Made by a program: the position numbers and the translations under genes. 22,423 bases of DNA from a virus, in IMG/VR virus record IMGVR_UViG_3300025816_000078, positions 1-22,423 of that record; one strand, written 5' to 3'. Below, piece by piece: positions 1-7,892 of the stretch. A model generated the notes under the pieces. That model searched no databases. It had not been told where the DNA came from and worked only from the letters and a program-made list of their open reading frames with translations. Within the stretch, counting starts at the first letter, position 1. Each line of letters opens with the position of its first letter.

Positions 1-111
1 TGTGCCTATGTTTGTTTTAGTTTGCCTAAGTGTATATTAGACATATAGTACATAATATACAACTATATTTATCAGTTGTCTACTACTATTATTGGTAATG
101 TGGAAGTTTTA
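1..111. other. Left-edge intergenic stretch
   Basis: No convincing gene lies here. On the minus strand the only reading is an 18-codon frame starting at TTG at about position 62, which looks like chance. The stretch holds one late-promoter-like element pointing left (66-73), so the next minus-strand gene probably starts beyond the left edge. I see no clear hairpin terminator after the 639-residue gene. Confidence 0.5.
66..73 (-). promoter_or_regulatory. Late-type -10 element (GATAAATA), leftward
   Basis: On the minus strand the bases read GATAAATA, one mismatch from the T4 late -10 TATAAATA. No start codon of a convincing gene follows within the window, so the target lies further left. It fits the set of similar elements in this window. 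Confidence 0.4.
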
Positions 112-2031
112 TTATGCTAGGTCGGCCAGCGTCTTGATTCTGTCTAGTTCCGTGTTGATTGCTTCTGCTTCCGCTTGTGCTTCTTCTGGAACTTCCATTT
201 CTTCTTCTGAAAAAAACTCTTCAAGTTGTAAGCCTGCCATCTCTATAGCATCCTTCAGTGTGTACTCGTCGTCACCAACTTTAAACTTGTCGCCTGCTTT
301 CATGCCTGCCGCCTTGGCTTTCTGTACTGCCTGTGCAAACTGATTGCCTTCGTTAGTTTTGTCTGCGTATCCTGGTGTGCCTGCTTTCATTCTTTTGTAA
401 GCAGTTGTGTTCATCATTTTATCTGCTTTGGTAACATCTAATTTGGTTGCGTTCTCTTTGTCTTTCTTTTCGATTTCAGAATCTTTTGGTCCTGTTGCAT
501 ATTCATCAATGTCATTAACCCAATTCTCAAACGCTTCAGTCTCTTTGGCCTTGCCTTTTAAATCTTTCTTGGGTGCAAAGTCACCTGGTTCCATTCTTAC
601 TTGATCTGTGTATCCTGGCTCTGACTGCATTTTTTTGTAGTCGTCGATGTATCTCTTGGCCAACTGAACCGCGATCTTCTTGTTCTTGATGTAGTCCGGT
701 GTTGGTTTGAATGTTGCTGAATTTTCTTGTTCCATTTCATCTGCTACTCTAGAAGCGAAGTTTGCCACCCTGTCTTCCTCTCCTGTTTTAGTCAACAGTC
801 TTGATGCTATGTCTGATAGTATAGAACTTAACATCGTGTTCTTGTTTGTGAATTTTGTAACTTTCAACATCTTGTCTGCTGAATCGTCTTTCCTTAAAAC
901 TAATTTTTGATCAGGATCATTTAAGAAACTTTGAACTACTGCTCCATGGTCCACTGGTGCTTGTACAGGTGCGTCAATTGGTTCTGCATCTGGCTCTAAT
1001 TCGTTCACTTGCCCTTCTTCCTTTGGAGCATTTTCTAGTTCACTCATTATTCTGTTTATGATTGGTAATGCATCTTCAACTCTGCTGTCTAGGTTTGTCA
1101 TTGTGAACTTCTCTCTCATTTTGTTAACAGTTTCATCGTCCAGTATTTGTTCTTCTGATGTTTTGAAATCTTTACTTGCGTTTTCGTAGTGTGCTTGGTT
1201 AGAAAGGTTCTTCATGTAACCTCTTAGGTTCTCTAGTTTCAATTTTGTCTGCTCAATGATGTCGCCTGCGTTGTCGTTCAACTGATCTTTGTTAGTAACA
1301 TATCTCGAGAATGAATTTAGTTTTGCTATGTCCTCTGATGTTGAAACGATGTGCTGTCCAAATTCATCATGTGGTCTTCCACCATTTGACACGTGTCTCA
1401 TCATTGCTCTCGCACCTGCTAAATGAGTTAATGGATACTTGAATCTTTCGCCGTCTTCGTTTTCAATGTATAGTGATTGTATCTGTCTTGATCTTGCACC
1501 TGGCACAGTCTCGTCAACTTTGCCTTTGTGTCTGATTATCAATTTTGTTTTGTTTAGGTTCTCGTACGAACGTTTTGCAGTGCCTGTTAGGCCTTCTGTA
1601 ACACCTGCTAGTTTAGTGATTCTTGCTAGTTCTTCTGACATTTCATCAGTATTTACCGTTTTGTTCGTATCTGCAAGATTTTCATAGTCCTGCTTCGTTA
1701 GGTTGTTTTTGGTGATATCCCTAACGTCAAATCTCATTTGATGCTCCACTGCAAAGTCTTTCAACTCTTTAAGGAATGCATACCACTCGTCTCTGCTGTC
1801 CTCATCAATCTTGTTAACTAGATCCCTGTTGTAGTACACTTTCATGTTCTCACCGTCTGCTAGGCTTATGCTTACGCTACCAAAAGTGTCTGCGTCCTCG
1901 GCAAATTCAAACTCAAAAAATACAGCACTGCTTGGATCGGCTGTAGCGGCACCATTTTCATCACCTAGTCTGATGTTTGAGAATTGCGATCTTATCTTGT
2001 TGAATAAATCTTCGGAGTTTTTAGGGTTCAT
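112..2031 (-). CDS. Conserved hypothetical protein of T4-like marine phages, 639 aa
   Basis: A long hydrophilic, charged protein with no signal peptide or membrane segment, probably cytoplasmic or virion-associated. A segment at about residues 164-230 has the pattern EN.DGERF.YP..HL.GARAM.RHV..GG.P.D..GQHI. From memory this recurs in hypothetical proteins of marine T4-like phages; its function is unknown to me. A Pro/Ala/Val-rich linker near residues 345-365 separates N- and C-terminal halves. The motif ITKLAGV (138-144) resembles ILKLAGV in the 276-residue protein at 3676-4506. The ATG at 2031 is chosen because AATAAATA ends 7 bases before it and no Shine-Dalgarno is present. It is the last gene of the gp18-to-gp17 run, 12 bases after the terminase stop codon. 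A structural or head-assembly role is inferred from location only. Confidence 0.8.
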   Translation of the reverse strand: MNPKNSEDLFNKIRSQFSNIRLGDENGAATADPSSAVFFEFEFAEDADTFGSVSISLADGENMKVYYNRDLVNKIDEDSRDEWYAFLKELKDFAVEHQMRFDVRDITKNNLTKQDYENLADTNKTVNTDEMSEELARITKLAGVTEGLTGTAKRSYENLNKTKLIIRHKGKVDETVPGARSRQIQSLYIENEDGERFKYPLTHLAGARAMMRHVSNGGRPHDEFGQHIVSTSEDIAKLNSFSRYVTNKDQLNDNAGDIIEQTKLKLENLRGYMKNLSNQAHYENASKDFKTSEEQILDDETVNKMREKFTMTNLDSRVEDALPIINRIMSELENAPKEEGQVNELEPDAEPIDAPVQAPVDHGAVVQSFLNDPDQKLVLRKDDSADKMLKVTKFTNKNTMLSSILSDIASRLLTKTGEEDRVANFASRVADEMEQENSATFKPTPDYIKNKKIAVQLAKRYIDDYKKMQSEPGYTDQVRMEPGDFAPKKDLKGKAKETEAFENWVNDIDEYATGPKDSEIEKKDKENATKLDVTKADKMMNTTAYKRMKAGTPGYADKTNEGNQFAQAVQKAKAAGMKAGDKFKVGDDEYTLKDAIEMAGLQLEEFFSEEEMEVPEEAQAEAEAINTELDRIKTLADLA

Positions 2032-2037
2032 ATAGTG

Positions 2038-2045
2038 TATTTATT
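2038..2045 (-). promoter_or_regulatory. Late-type -10 (AATAAATA) six bases before ATG 2031
   Basis: The minus strand reads AATAAATA, then six bases (CACTAT), then the ATG of the 639-residue gene. The element overlaps the stop codon of the terminase gene. With T4 late spacing, transcription would start within a base or two of the A of the ATG. Confidence 0.6.
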
Positions 2046-3636
2046 ATCCTGTGAACGATCCAAATATGGGCATTGGTGTTATCTCACTTGTACGATCTGT
2101 CCATTTCTCAAATATTTTAGGGTCAAAATCCGCCAACACTTTCATCATACGAGTCATTAATAGACACGCACTGACTAGGTCATCGTGCTGTCCCGGTTTT
2201 GCTTTGTAACTCATGCCACTAGCCACGAAATCTTTGAGTTCTGATATAAGCAGTTGTGAATTGATCTTCATTTTGTTGTTCTCTATAAGTTCTTTGAATT
2301 TTGTACAGGCATCTATCTTGTGTTTGGCAGTGGTATTGAACCCTCTTCTGAATTTTCTTCTATGTCCTTTCCTTATGGGTTCTGATAGGAACATGCCCAT
2401 TATGTTTTCTTCTCCTATGTCCATTACCCTTAACAGGGCGGCCTCGCCTAGCGAGTTATTCTCCATTGAATAGAATATCTGTGGTGTTGCTGTTGCATCT
2501 TTTTCCATGATTGTATCATGTAGATGTTTTGTGATACTTTGCAGGATTCTTACCTGTTGATTCATTGGCGTTGTGTTGTGATGCCATTCTCCAACTTGCT
2601 CAAATGTGGGTAACTCGAAAACTTGTATTGCGGCGTAGTCACCGCCTGTTCCCATGCTAGGATCTAAAGATACCATGTATGTCATTCCTGGTGTTGGACG
2701 TTTGAACCAACGTACCTGTCCTGTTGTTTCCACCGGAGCCGAGGCGTCCATGTCTGCTAGATGAATACTGTCAATTAGGGTTTCATCAAAGATTAAGAAT
2801 TCACATTCGTGTTCCCTCCTGAACCTCTCATCACCGATCCTGGCCTTCTCTGCTTCCGCCCATTCTTCGTTCCTGTCTGGGTGTTCTGACCAGTGTGCCT
2901 TCATGGCGTAGAAGCCATTTGTTCCTACTAGTTTGTCATTGCCATACTCGTCAAATCTCTTGTTTGCTTCCTTCCAGATCAATGCGAACTGGTCTTCGTC
3001 ACTGTTAGGTGTGCTTGTGATCATACACTTACCACCTGTACTCAATGTTGGTGACAGTGATGTCCAAAACTCCTTGGCCTTCTCTGGTGGTTGCACGAAC
3101 GCGAACTCATCACAGTAGATCAAAGTAAGTGACATACCCCGTCCTGTGTTCTCAGTTGTTGTGGTCGCCATGATCTTTGATCCGTTGTCAAACTCTATGC
3201 TGTTCCTGTTGTATTGTGTCACGCCCGCTTTGATCCAACTGGGCAACATCTCGTATGCGTAACGCACCCTCGACATTATGTCTGATGCTCCTGCGTATTT
3301 GTGTGCGGCGATTAGTATCTGTGAATCTGGTCTGAACATGGCATACCAAATAAGGAATCCTGACGCACATGTGGTCTTGCCCGTCTGTCTAGGTAGCATG
3401 GCAATTGAAAATCTGTGATCGTTGTAACTGTTGATCAGTCTTTCTTGATACGGGAATGGCTGGAACGGCATTGAACCTTTCACAGGATGTTGTATCTTCA
3501 TGAATGTTTTCATAAAGAACAATGGCCCCGTTTTTGGGTCCATGCACTTCTCAAGTTGTTCCACTTGGGCCTTGCTGTATTTGTGTTTCTTGTGCGCCTT
3601 CTTAATTTGGTCGCTATCTAGTGATACATACGCCAT
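2044..3636 (-). CDS. 17: Terminase large subunit (gp17-like packaging ATPase/nuclease)
   Basis: Motor of DNA packaging: it cuts concatemeric DNA and pumps it through the portal. Visible motifs: adenine-binding Q-motif region FQPFPYQ (58-64), Walker A-like LPRQTGKTT (81-89), Walker B TLIYCDE with D176/E177, and coupling motif TSTP (207-210). The C-terminal RNase H-like nuclease domain shows SLDP with D325, an acidic E392 in SMENNSLGE, and D485/D486 in QHDDLVSA. These match the catalytic triad positions known for T4 gp17. At 530 residues it is somewhat shorter than T4 gp17 (610). Its partner gp16 is not adjacent: two unknown genes (3676-5120) lie between. The ATG at 3636 follows a GTTAAATA element by seven bases and has no Shine-Dalgarno. 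Confidence 0.97.
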   Translation of the reverse strand: MAYVSLDSDQIKKAHKKHKYSKAQVEQLEKCMDPKTGPLFFMKTFMKIQHPVKGSMPFQPFPYQERLINSYNDHRFSIAMLPRQTGKTTCASGFLIWYAMFRPDSQILIAAHKYAGASDIMSRVRYAYEMLPSWIKAGVTQYNRNSIEFDNGSKIMATTTTENTGRGMSLTLIYCDEFAFVQPPEKAKEFWTSLSPTLSTGGKCMITSTPNSDEDQFALIWKEANKRFDEYGNDKLVGTNGFYAMKAHWSEHPDRNEEWAEAEKARIGDERFRREHECEFLIFDETLIDSIHLADMDASAPVETTGQVRWFKRPTPGMTYMVSLDPSMGTGGDYAAIQVFELPTFEQVGEWHHNTTPMNQQVRILQSITKHLHDTIMEKDATATPQIFYSMENNSLGEAALLRVMDIGEENIMGMFLSEPIRKGHRRKFRRGFNTTAKHKIDACTKFKELIENNKMKINSQLLISELKDFVASGMSYKAKPGQHDDLVSACLLMTRMMKVLADFDPKIFEKWTDRTSEITPMPIFGSFTG

Positions 3637-3643
3637 AGTGTAG

Positions 3644-3651
3644 TATTTAAC
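3644..3651 (-). promoter_or_regulatory. Late-type -10 (GTTAAATA) seven bases before ATG 3636
   Basis: The minus strand reads GTTAAATA then CTACACT then ATG of the terminase large subunit. It is a weaker match than TATAAATA but keeps the TAAATA core and the spacing seen at other genes here. Confidence 0.5.
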
Positions 3652-3675
3652 GCTGTGATGTAACTTGGAAAAGTA

Positions 3676-4506
3676 TTACTTTGCTTCTTTGTCTTTGATG
3701 GCTTTTTTCATTGGTTCTTTTTTATCGCCATCTTTGTCCATGTCTAAGAAGTCAGGTTTTGCCGCTTCTTGATATGCAGTTTTGAAACTTTCGTACTGTG
3801 TTCTAAGACTGTTAGCCAACTCTTCCTCAGTGATCTTGTCTTCTGCCGCCATTGGATTGTCGCCTGGAGAAACTCTTGGATGTGTTTGCTTTTGTCTGTT
3901 TAAACCACCTGAGTGTTTGTTTACCAAACTGTCAACATCTTGAACCTTTTCTTCTGGTTCGTTTGCAAACGTTTCTTCTTTTTGTTCGTCTTCTGGATTC
4001 TTGATTATGTCTCTCATTCTAGCCATGTCCATTGAACCCGCCGCATCGTCATCGCTGTGATCCATGTCTGATCCATGTTCTGGCTCTTGGCTAATCATTG
4101 CCTGATCAACTTGTTGCACACCTGCAAGTTTTAATATCTGCATCATCATTGATGCTTCCTGAGGGCTGTCAGTTGAAATTTTAATTGCTTCTTTCACAGT
4201 TTCTTTTTTGTCTTCTTTGCCTGCTTTTTTGTCATGGTACGCTTTTAGACCTGCTGGCATCTTGCCTTCAACTGCTTCTTCTGTTCCGTTGATGCTGTCC
4301 CAGAAACCTGCTAGGCTCTCACCGTGTTTCTTTAAGAATTCTTCTCTTGAAAGTTTCTCTGCTTCGTCGTGCAAGTAGTCTTTCATGCCACCTTCAGTAA
4401 CTGCTTTTGGATTTGTCTTCTCAACGTTCTCCACTGCGTCTTTGACCAATTCAGGTTTTGATTCTGCTATTTCTTTTAACTTTGTTAATACGTCGATCAT
4501 TTCCAT
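3676..4506 (-). CDS. Hypothetical acidic/lysine-rich protein with EF-hand-like C-terminus, 276 aa
   Basis: Not assignable to a named T4 protein. It is very rich in Glu, Asp and Lys and probably helical or partly disordered, with no membrane segment. Features: ILKLAGV at about residues 123-129, an Asp/Met-rich stretch in the middle, and a C-terminal DMDKDGDKKEPM (255-266) that resembles a calcium-binding EF-hand loop (D255, D257, D259, G260, D261). The gene starts two bases after the stop of the 203-residue gene with AAGGAAAG just upstream and no late-type element, so it is probably translated from the upstream gene's transcript. Its position between gp16 and gp17 suggests head assembly or packaging, but that is inference. 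Confidence 0.8.
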   Translation of the reverse strand: MEMIDVLTKLKEIAESKPELVKDAVENVEKTNPKAVTEGGMKDYLHDEAEKLSREEFLKKHGESLAGFWDSINGTEEAVEGKMPAGLKAYHDKKAGKEDKKETVKEAIKISTDSPQEASMMMQILKLAGVQQVDQAMISQEPEHGSDMDHSDDDAAGSMDMARMRDIIKNPEDEQKEETFANEPEEKVQDVDSLVNKHSGGLNRQKQTHPRVSPGDNPMAAEDKITEEELANSLRTQYESFKTAYQEAAKPDFLDMDKDGDKKEPMKKAIKDKEAK

Positions 4507-4508
4507 AA

Positions 4509-5120
4509 CTATTTCTTTCCTTCTATTGGGTGTGCTTTTGTGATTTTTGAGAACGGACTTGGTGTTCCTACTTCTTCTTTGCTCATTGCATCTTGTGTTT
4601 TGTTGTCTTTGCCGTTTACAATTTCGTATCTGTCTTCTTTGTCTTTTAATAATTCTTTAAGAAGACTCATGTTGTGTTTGTCACCAAAGTGCTCTTCACC
4701 TTTAACCGGATGCTCTTGGAATTTTGTTTCTACGTCTGCTATCTTATTTGCCAATTCAGACTTCTTAGCAACCTGCATGTCGTCTTGGTATTCTTCTGTA
4801 GGCTCACCTGGTTTCCTTACAACCATGTGTGTCATCGGAATCCTTAGTAAGTCCGAAAGGTACTCATGCATCACTCTCGGTGACTCTGGATAGTTGGTTG
4901 TAACGTCAAAAATAGTAACTTGTTCGTTGCTTAATCTTGGAAAGTCCAAAGGCAAAGTCATTATTGGTGTGCTTTTGCCTGCTGACATTTTAGCAAGATC
5001 AAATTTTTGCAGTGCTGTTTCTAAAGCATTCTTGTCAATGTCTTTTGGCTCGCCAGCAATCTTAATTCTATAGTCATATGACTTAGTTGATTCTGTTAGG
5101 TAGTCTTGGAACGTGCTCAT
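4509..5120 (-). CDS. Conserved hypothetical protein of marine T4-like phages, 203 aa
   Basis: Function unknown. The N-terminus MSTFQDYLTES has the amphipathic M..F..YL.ES form I associate with several head-related proteins of T4-like marine phages. A central conserved-looking core includes TPIMTLPLDFPRLSN and, near the middle, RKPGEPTEEYQ. The C-terminal third is charged and low in complexity. The frame is open to a TTG at 5126, but the ATG at 5120 is preferred because ACTAAATA ends seven bases upstream and TTG offers no better ribosome site. It lies three bases from the end of gp16 and is followed after two bases by the 276-residue gene, so the three probably form one packaging/head cluster. 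Confidence 0.82.
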   Translation of the reverse strand: MSTFQDYLTESTKSYDYRIKIAGEPKDIDKNALETALQKFDLAKMSAGKSTPIMTLPLDFPRLSNEQVTIFDVTTNYPESPRVMHEYLSDLLRIPMTHMVVRKPGEPTEEYQDDMQVAKKSELANKIADVETKFQEHPVKGEEHFGDKHNMSLLKELLKDKEDRYEIVNGKDNKTQDAMSKEEVGTPSPFSKITKAHPIEGKK

Positions 5121-5126
5121 ATGCAA

Positions 5127-5134
5127 TATTTAGT
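5127..5134 (-). promoter_or_regulatory. Late-type -10 (ACTAAATA) six bases before ATG 5120
   Basis: The minus strand reads ACTAAATA then TTGCAT then ATG. The element lies in the last codons and stop of gp16. Its spacing supports the ATG at 5120 over the TTG at 5126. Confidence 0.55.
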
Positions 5135-5657
5135 CTTTTTTAAGTAGTTTCTTCATTAATTCGTTACGATCAGATATGACGAATCCGTCGCTTTCTTCCA
5201 CTGGACCACCGTCTTTGTTGCCCTGATCTAACTTCTGCTTTTTAAGTTGTAATTCGATCATTTTAAGTTTCTTGTCGATTTTGCCGCTTTTGGCGTCTAT
5301 GGCGTTCCTTAGGAAATTGCCCGCAACTTCGAATATACGTCCTGAATATCTGGAGTCAACGTTCATGCCCAAATCCATCAGATTCTTGTAACTTTCTTCC
5401 GCTTCTATGGCCAGTTTGTCCAGTTCAAGATCACTCAATTCGCCTAGACCTTTTACCTGTGGCAGTGCGGCCGCAACCTTGTCAAATTCCGCATAACTTT
5501 TCTGTAGATTCTTCTGTGTCTGTGGATCTAGATTCTTGGCAGAAGCGTGTTGTCCATTTGCCTCCTTGATCTTCTTGTCTTTTTCCTTCTTGTCCACCTC
5601 TTTGAATGCCTCTTTGACATTTGGTAAATTAAGAATGTCCTCTAATTTTTTTGTCAT
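5130..5657 (-). CDS. 16: Terminase small subunit (gp16-like)
   Basis: Small terminase recognises phage DNA and stimulates the gp17 ATPase. The 175-residue length is close to T4 gp16 (164). The central part (about residues 75-145) has the family's two-helix coiled-coil pattern: DLELDKLAIEAEESYKNL, then GRIFEVAGNFLRNAIDAK, then a Lys-rich helix KKLKMIELQLKKQK. This resembles the T4 gp16 helices that start DLEDDYG and continue with a MEVFATLMGQ-type segment. The N-terminal 40 residues are very charged. I assign it by this pattern and by context (gp4 just upstream, gp17 downstream), not by a clear catalytic motif. The ATG at 5657 follows AGTAAATA by five bases. Confidence 0.8.
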   Translation of the reverse strand: MTKKLEDILNLPNVKEAFKEVDKKEKDKKIKEANGQHASAKNLDPQTQKNLQKSYAEFDKVAAALPQVKGLGELSDLELDKLAIEAEESYKNLMDLGMNVDSRYSGRIFEVAGNFLRNAIDAKSGKIDKKLKMIELQLKKQKLDQGNKDGGPVEESDGFVISDRNELMKKLLKKD

Positions 5658-5662
5658 CGTCG

Positions 5663-5670
5663 TATTTACT
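5663..5670 (-). promoter_or_regulatory. Late-type -10 (AGTAAATA) five bases before ATG 5657
   Basis: The minus strand reads AGTAAATA then CGACG then ATG of gp16. The element overlaps the stop codon of gp4. A five-base gap would place the late start site on the A of the ATG. Confidence 0.55.
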
Positions 5671-6106
5671 TACGTTTGCCGTTGTGGAACAACTGTTCTT
5701 CTGAAACAACCCTGAATCTAATTTTTCTCTGTTTGGCGTATGCGTTTGCGGCCTCCCACTTGGCCATGTTGATCACGACCTGTTTCTTCTTGGCCATACT
5801 CTTGCCCGCGGCCTCCATTGTGGTCTGGCTCATGGGTTTAACTTCAACCATCTCAGCGTGTTTACGACCTTCCTTGTCTTGGTACACTATGAAGAAGTCA
5901 GGCACGTACACAGTGTACTTGCCCGTAAATGGATGCCTGTACGGTATCTTAATTGACTCTGAGGCCCATTGATACACGTTTGGATGTTCATCACACAGTC
6001 TCATGAAAGAATGTTCCCAACTTGATCTGTATGTCGGTGTTTTAGTGCCCACGTATTTCTCCGCGTTCTTGGGAGAGAACTTGCCCCTAGCAAATCTTGG
6101 TAACAT
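5666..6106 (-). CDS. 4: Head completion protein gp4-like, PD-(D/E)XK nuclease fold
   Basis: In T4, gp4 acts at the head-completion step after packaging, together with gp2 and others. The 146-residue product matches the T4 gp4 length (150). It shows the family layout: a basic N-terminus with PKNAEKYVG (12-20), then TYRSSWEHSF with E31, WASESIKIPY with E50, and a nuclease-like core of VPDFF with D70 followed by EVK at 88-90. Together these look like a PD-(D/E)XK/TnsA-type catalytic set (D70, E88, K90) with nothing missing. The start overlaps the previous stop as TAATG, so translation is probably coupled to the 125-residue gene. gp16 follows eight bases downstream. Confidence 0.85.
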   Translation of the reverse strand: MLPRFARGKFSPKNAEKYVGTKTPTYRSSWEHSFMRLCDEHPNVYQWASESIKIPYRHPFTGKYTVYVPDFFIVYQDKEGRKHAEMVEVKPMSQTTMEAAGKSMAKKKQVVINMAKWEAANAYAKQRKIRFRVVSEEQLFHNGKRK

Positions 6107-6483
6107 TAGTCTATGATGTTTCTAGATACCGTCTCTTTAGTGGCCAGTGTTTTCCTCACACCCAGCCTACTTGACTTGTATCTGTTGGCGTTTAATATTA
6201 TGGTCATCAGTTCAGACAACAGTGCCGGTGTGGCATACGTCAACTGATCCAGTATCTGTTGTGGTTTGATATTGTCTATCTTGGCCTGGGCCAGTATTGC
6301 ATACGCTGTTGACTCCGCCGCCGATCTAGAGAAGTCACGTTTGACGAAGAACGCTATGGTGCTGTCATATTCACCCACATTAAATTGGTAGTCGGTCTCA
6401 TAGGCAGTGGTGGTCAGTTTGTCCACGGTCTTCTGCAATTCGTCCTTGTCCTTTGGTGGTAAGTTTGTGTAAAATTCAGTCAT
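6106..6483 (-). CDS. Hypothetical small protein, 125 aa
   Basis: Not recognised by name. It is a mixed helical protein with an N-terminal FYTNLPPKDKDELQ, a middle FFVKRDFSRSAAESTAYAIL, and a C-terminal LSELMTIILNANRYKSSRLG followed by VR. It has no Cys motifs or membrane spans. Similar small proteins accompany tail and baseplate genes in marine T4-like phages as far as I remember, but I cannot name a T4 equivalent. It overlaps the gene before it (tube-fold protein) and the gene after it (gp4), each as TAATG, so the three form a translationally coupled set. A baseplate or neck accessory role is only inference. Confidence 0.8.
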   Translation of the reverse strand: MTEFYTNLPPKDKDELQKTVDKLTTTAYETDYQFNVGEYDSTIAFFVKRDFSRSAAESTAYAILAQAKIDNIKPQQILDQLTYATPALLSELMTIILNANRYKSSRLGVRKTLATKETVSRNIID

Positions 6484-7874
6484 TATATCGTCGCCTTCTC
6501 TGTTGCTATCTCGACATCCTGCGTCTGTCTTTCAATTTTTATAAATCCCTCTGTGACCAACTTCCTTACATCTGTGATAGCCTTGCTGGTGTACACATTC
6601 TTTATGTTGTCAGCAGATGCTTCATATTCAAGATTGGATTGTGCTATTGTGAGTCCCTTACGAGAACCAATGTCTCTGAAATATATTGCGGCCGCTATCT
6701 CATCTCTGACATTCGCGTCATTGGATACAAGATTAAACGACTCGTCGGCACCCAGGAAGTTCACTGTGTCCGTGGTTGAATTTGTTATAACTGTGTTGTT
6801 GGCTTGATTATTATTATCCGCAGTACCCCTTGCTGATGCCAATGCTGAAGCACCCACTATGGCCGCCGCGCCAACTGAGAACTGTGCAACTGGGTTGGTT
6901 ATCGAGCCCGCCTGTTTTCCAACTTCGAGGATACCGTCCTTGGCAATGCCTTTCAGTTCTTCCTTCACGGCCGATTTTTTAATTTTTTTAGCGTTGTTAT
7001 ATGTATTCGAAGCACCAAGTATTGCACCCAATATGTTTCCTGATTGCACATTCCTGATTACCGAACCTACGCCGTCCACCACGCCTCCAGGACCAAAAAT
7101 GCTATTAGTGCCTCCTCCCAACACTGTGAGTGGGCTGGGTGAATTGTCATAGTTGATTGTTGCAAAACCAGGAACGTTGTTCTTGTTGATTATACCTGAT
7201 TTGTATATCACTGTCTCATACAGTATCTGCATGGTGTTGTTCATTATACCTTGACCGTCTGCTTGGTCTAGGTTGTCGTGTGAGAATGATCCTATAACGG
7301 GATTGACAAGAGTCATTGATGTGAAACGTTTTTTGTGTAGCACGAATATCTCAATGCCTTTGAGGTATGGTTTCTGTCTCTGCCTCGGTGTGTCCATACC
7401 AAACTTGGTCGTTTGTCTCGCATCGCCAAAATTATAGTAATCATCCTTGGTGTTTGAAATTGTTAGGTCGTTGTTCATGCCTATGGAATCTGCTATGTTG
7501 TACTCGTAATACTTCTTCCAGAATGCGTTGACCGTGTCTGCGTGGTCATCATGGAATGTGATGTTCACGGGTTCGTACGCTATCCTTGTACCCGCATACA
7601 TCTTCTTGTTGTACTGTGTTTTTTCTTCGTAACTCAAGTTGTACTTGGGTAGTTCACACTGCTTGACCAACATGTTCAGTTGGTACCTCTCATTGGCATT
7701 AAAGCCGTCAACGAACAGGGTTTCATCTGTGTTGAAAACAACATGAAACAGGAACTTCTGTTTTGGCATCAACTTGAAATTGTCGTCTATGTACAATCTC
7801 GATGCGTGTTGGTAGTCTTTCATACCCGGTAGTCCGTCCTGGAAACCTTTTAGGAAATTGTTTATGCTTGGCAT
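6483..7874 (-). CDS. Tail-tube-fold structural protein, candidate tube initiator/baseplate hub component, 463 aa
   Basis: The first ~140 residues resemble the tail tube protein encoded just upstream (gp19): KFLFHVVF, then VKQCELPKYNLSYEEKT, then KMYAGTRIAYEPVNITFHDD, matching gp19's TKQVIDITRPNLTFDN, KVYVAGKHTWDPITITLRDD. T4 itself has a second tube-fold protein, the initiator gp54, so a gp54-like role is plausible but not proven. The middle contains QKPYLKGIEIFVLHKKRFTS. The C-terminal 200 residues are Gly/Ala/Asn-rich with a hydrophobic stretch near residues 325-350 (VGAAAIVGASALASA). The frame is open to a GTG at 7892. The ATG at 7874 is preferred because a perfect TATAAATA lies five bases upstream and would fall inside the coding region if GTG were used. 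Confidence 0.8.
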   Translation of the reverse strand: MPSINNFLKGFQDGLPGMKDYQHASRLYIDDNFKLMPKQKFLFHVVFNTDETLFVDGFNANERYQLNMLVKQCELPKYNLSYEEKTQYNKKMYAGTRIAYEPVNITFHDDHADTVNAFWKKYYEYNIADSIGMNNDLTISNTKDDYYNFGDARQTTKFGMDTPRQRQKPYLKGIEIFVLHKKRFTSMTLVNPVIGSFSHDNLDQADGQGIMNNTMQILYETVIYKSGIINKNNVPGFATINYDNSPSPLTVLGGGTNSIFGPGGVVDGVGSVIRNVQSGNILGAILGASNTYNNAKKIKKSAVKEELKGIAKDGILEVGKQAGSITNPVAQFSVGAAAIVGASALASARGTADNNNQANNTVITNSTTDTVNFLGADESFNLVSNDANVRDEIAAAIYFRDIGSRKGLTIAQSNLEYEASADNIKNVYTSKAITDVRKLVTEGFIKIERQTQDVEIATEKATI

Positions 7875-7879
7875 AGTGT

Positions 7880-7887
7880 TATTTATA
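7880..7887 (-). promoter_or_regulatory. Perfect late promoter -10 (TATAAATA) five bases before ATG 7874
   Basis: The minus strand reads TGACTATAAATA then ACACT then ATG. It is an exact match to the T4 late consensus and shares the bases TGAC immediately upstream with the gp13 promoter. It lies just after the gp19 terminator, so it starts a separate transcription unit. Confidence 0.8.
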
Positions 7888-7892
7888 GTCAC

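Noticed and set aside
1-65. 18-codon minus-strand frame next to the left edge
   Set aside because: Too short, no ribosome site and no recognisable pattern.
7875-7892. Six-codon N-terminal extension of the tube-fold protein from GTG at 7892
   Set aside because: It would place the perfect late promoter inside the coding sequence and leaves no ribosome site between the terminator and the GTG.
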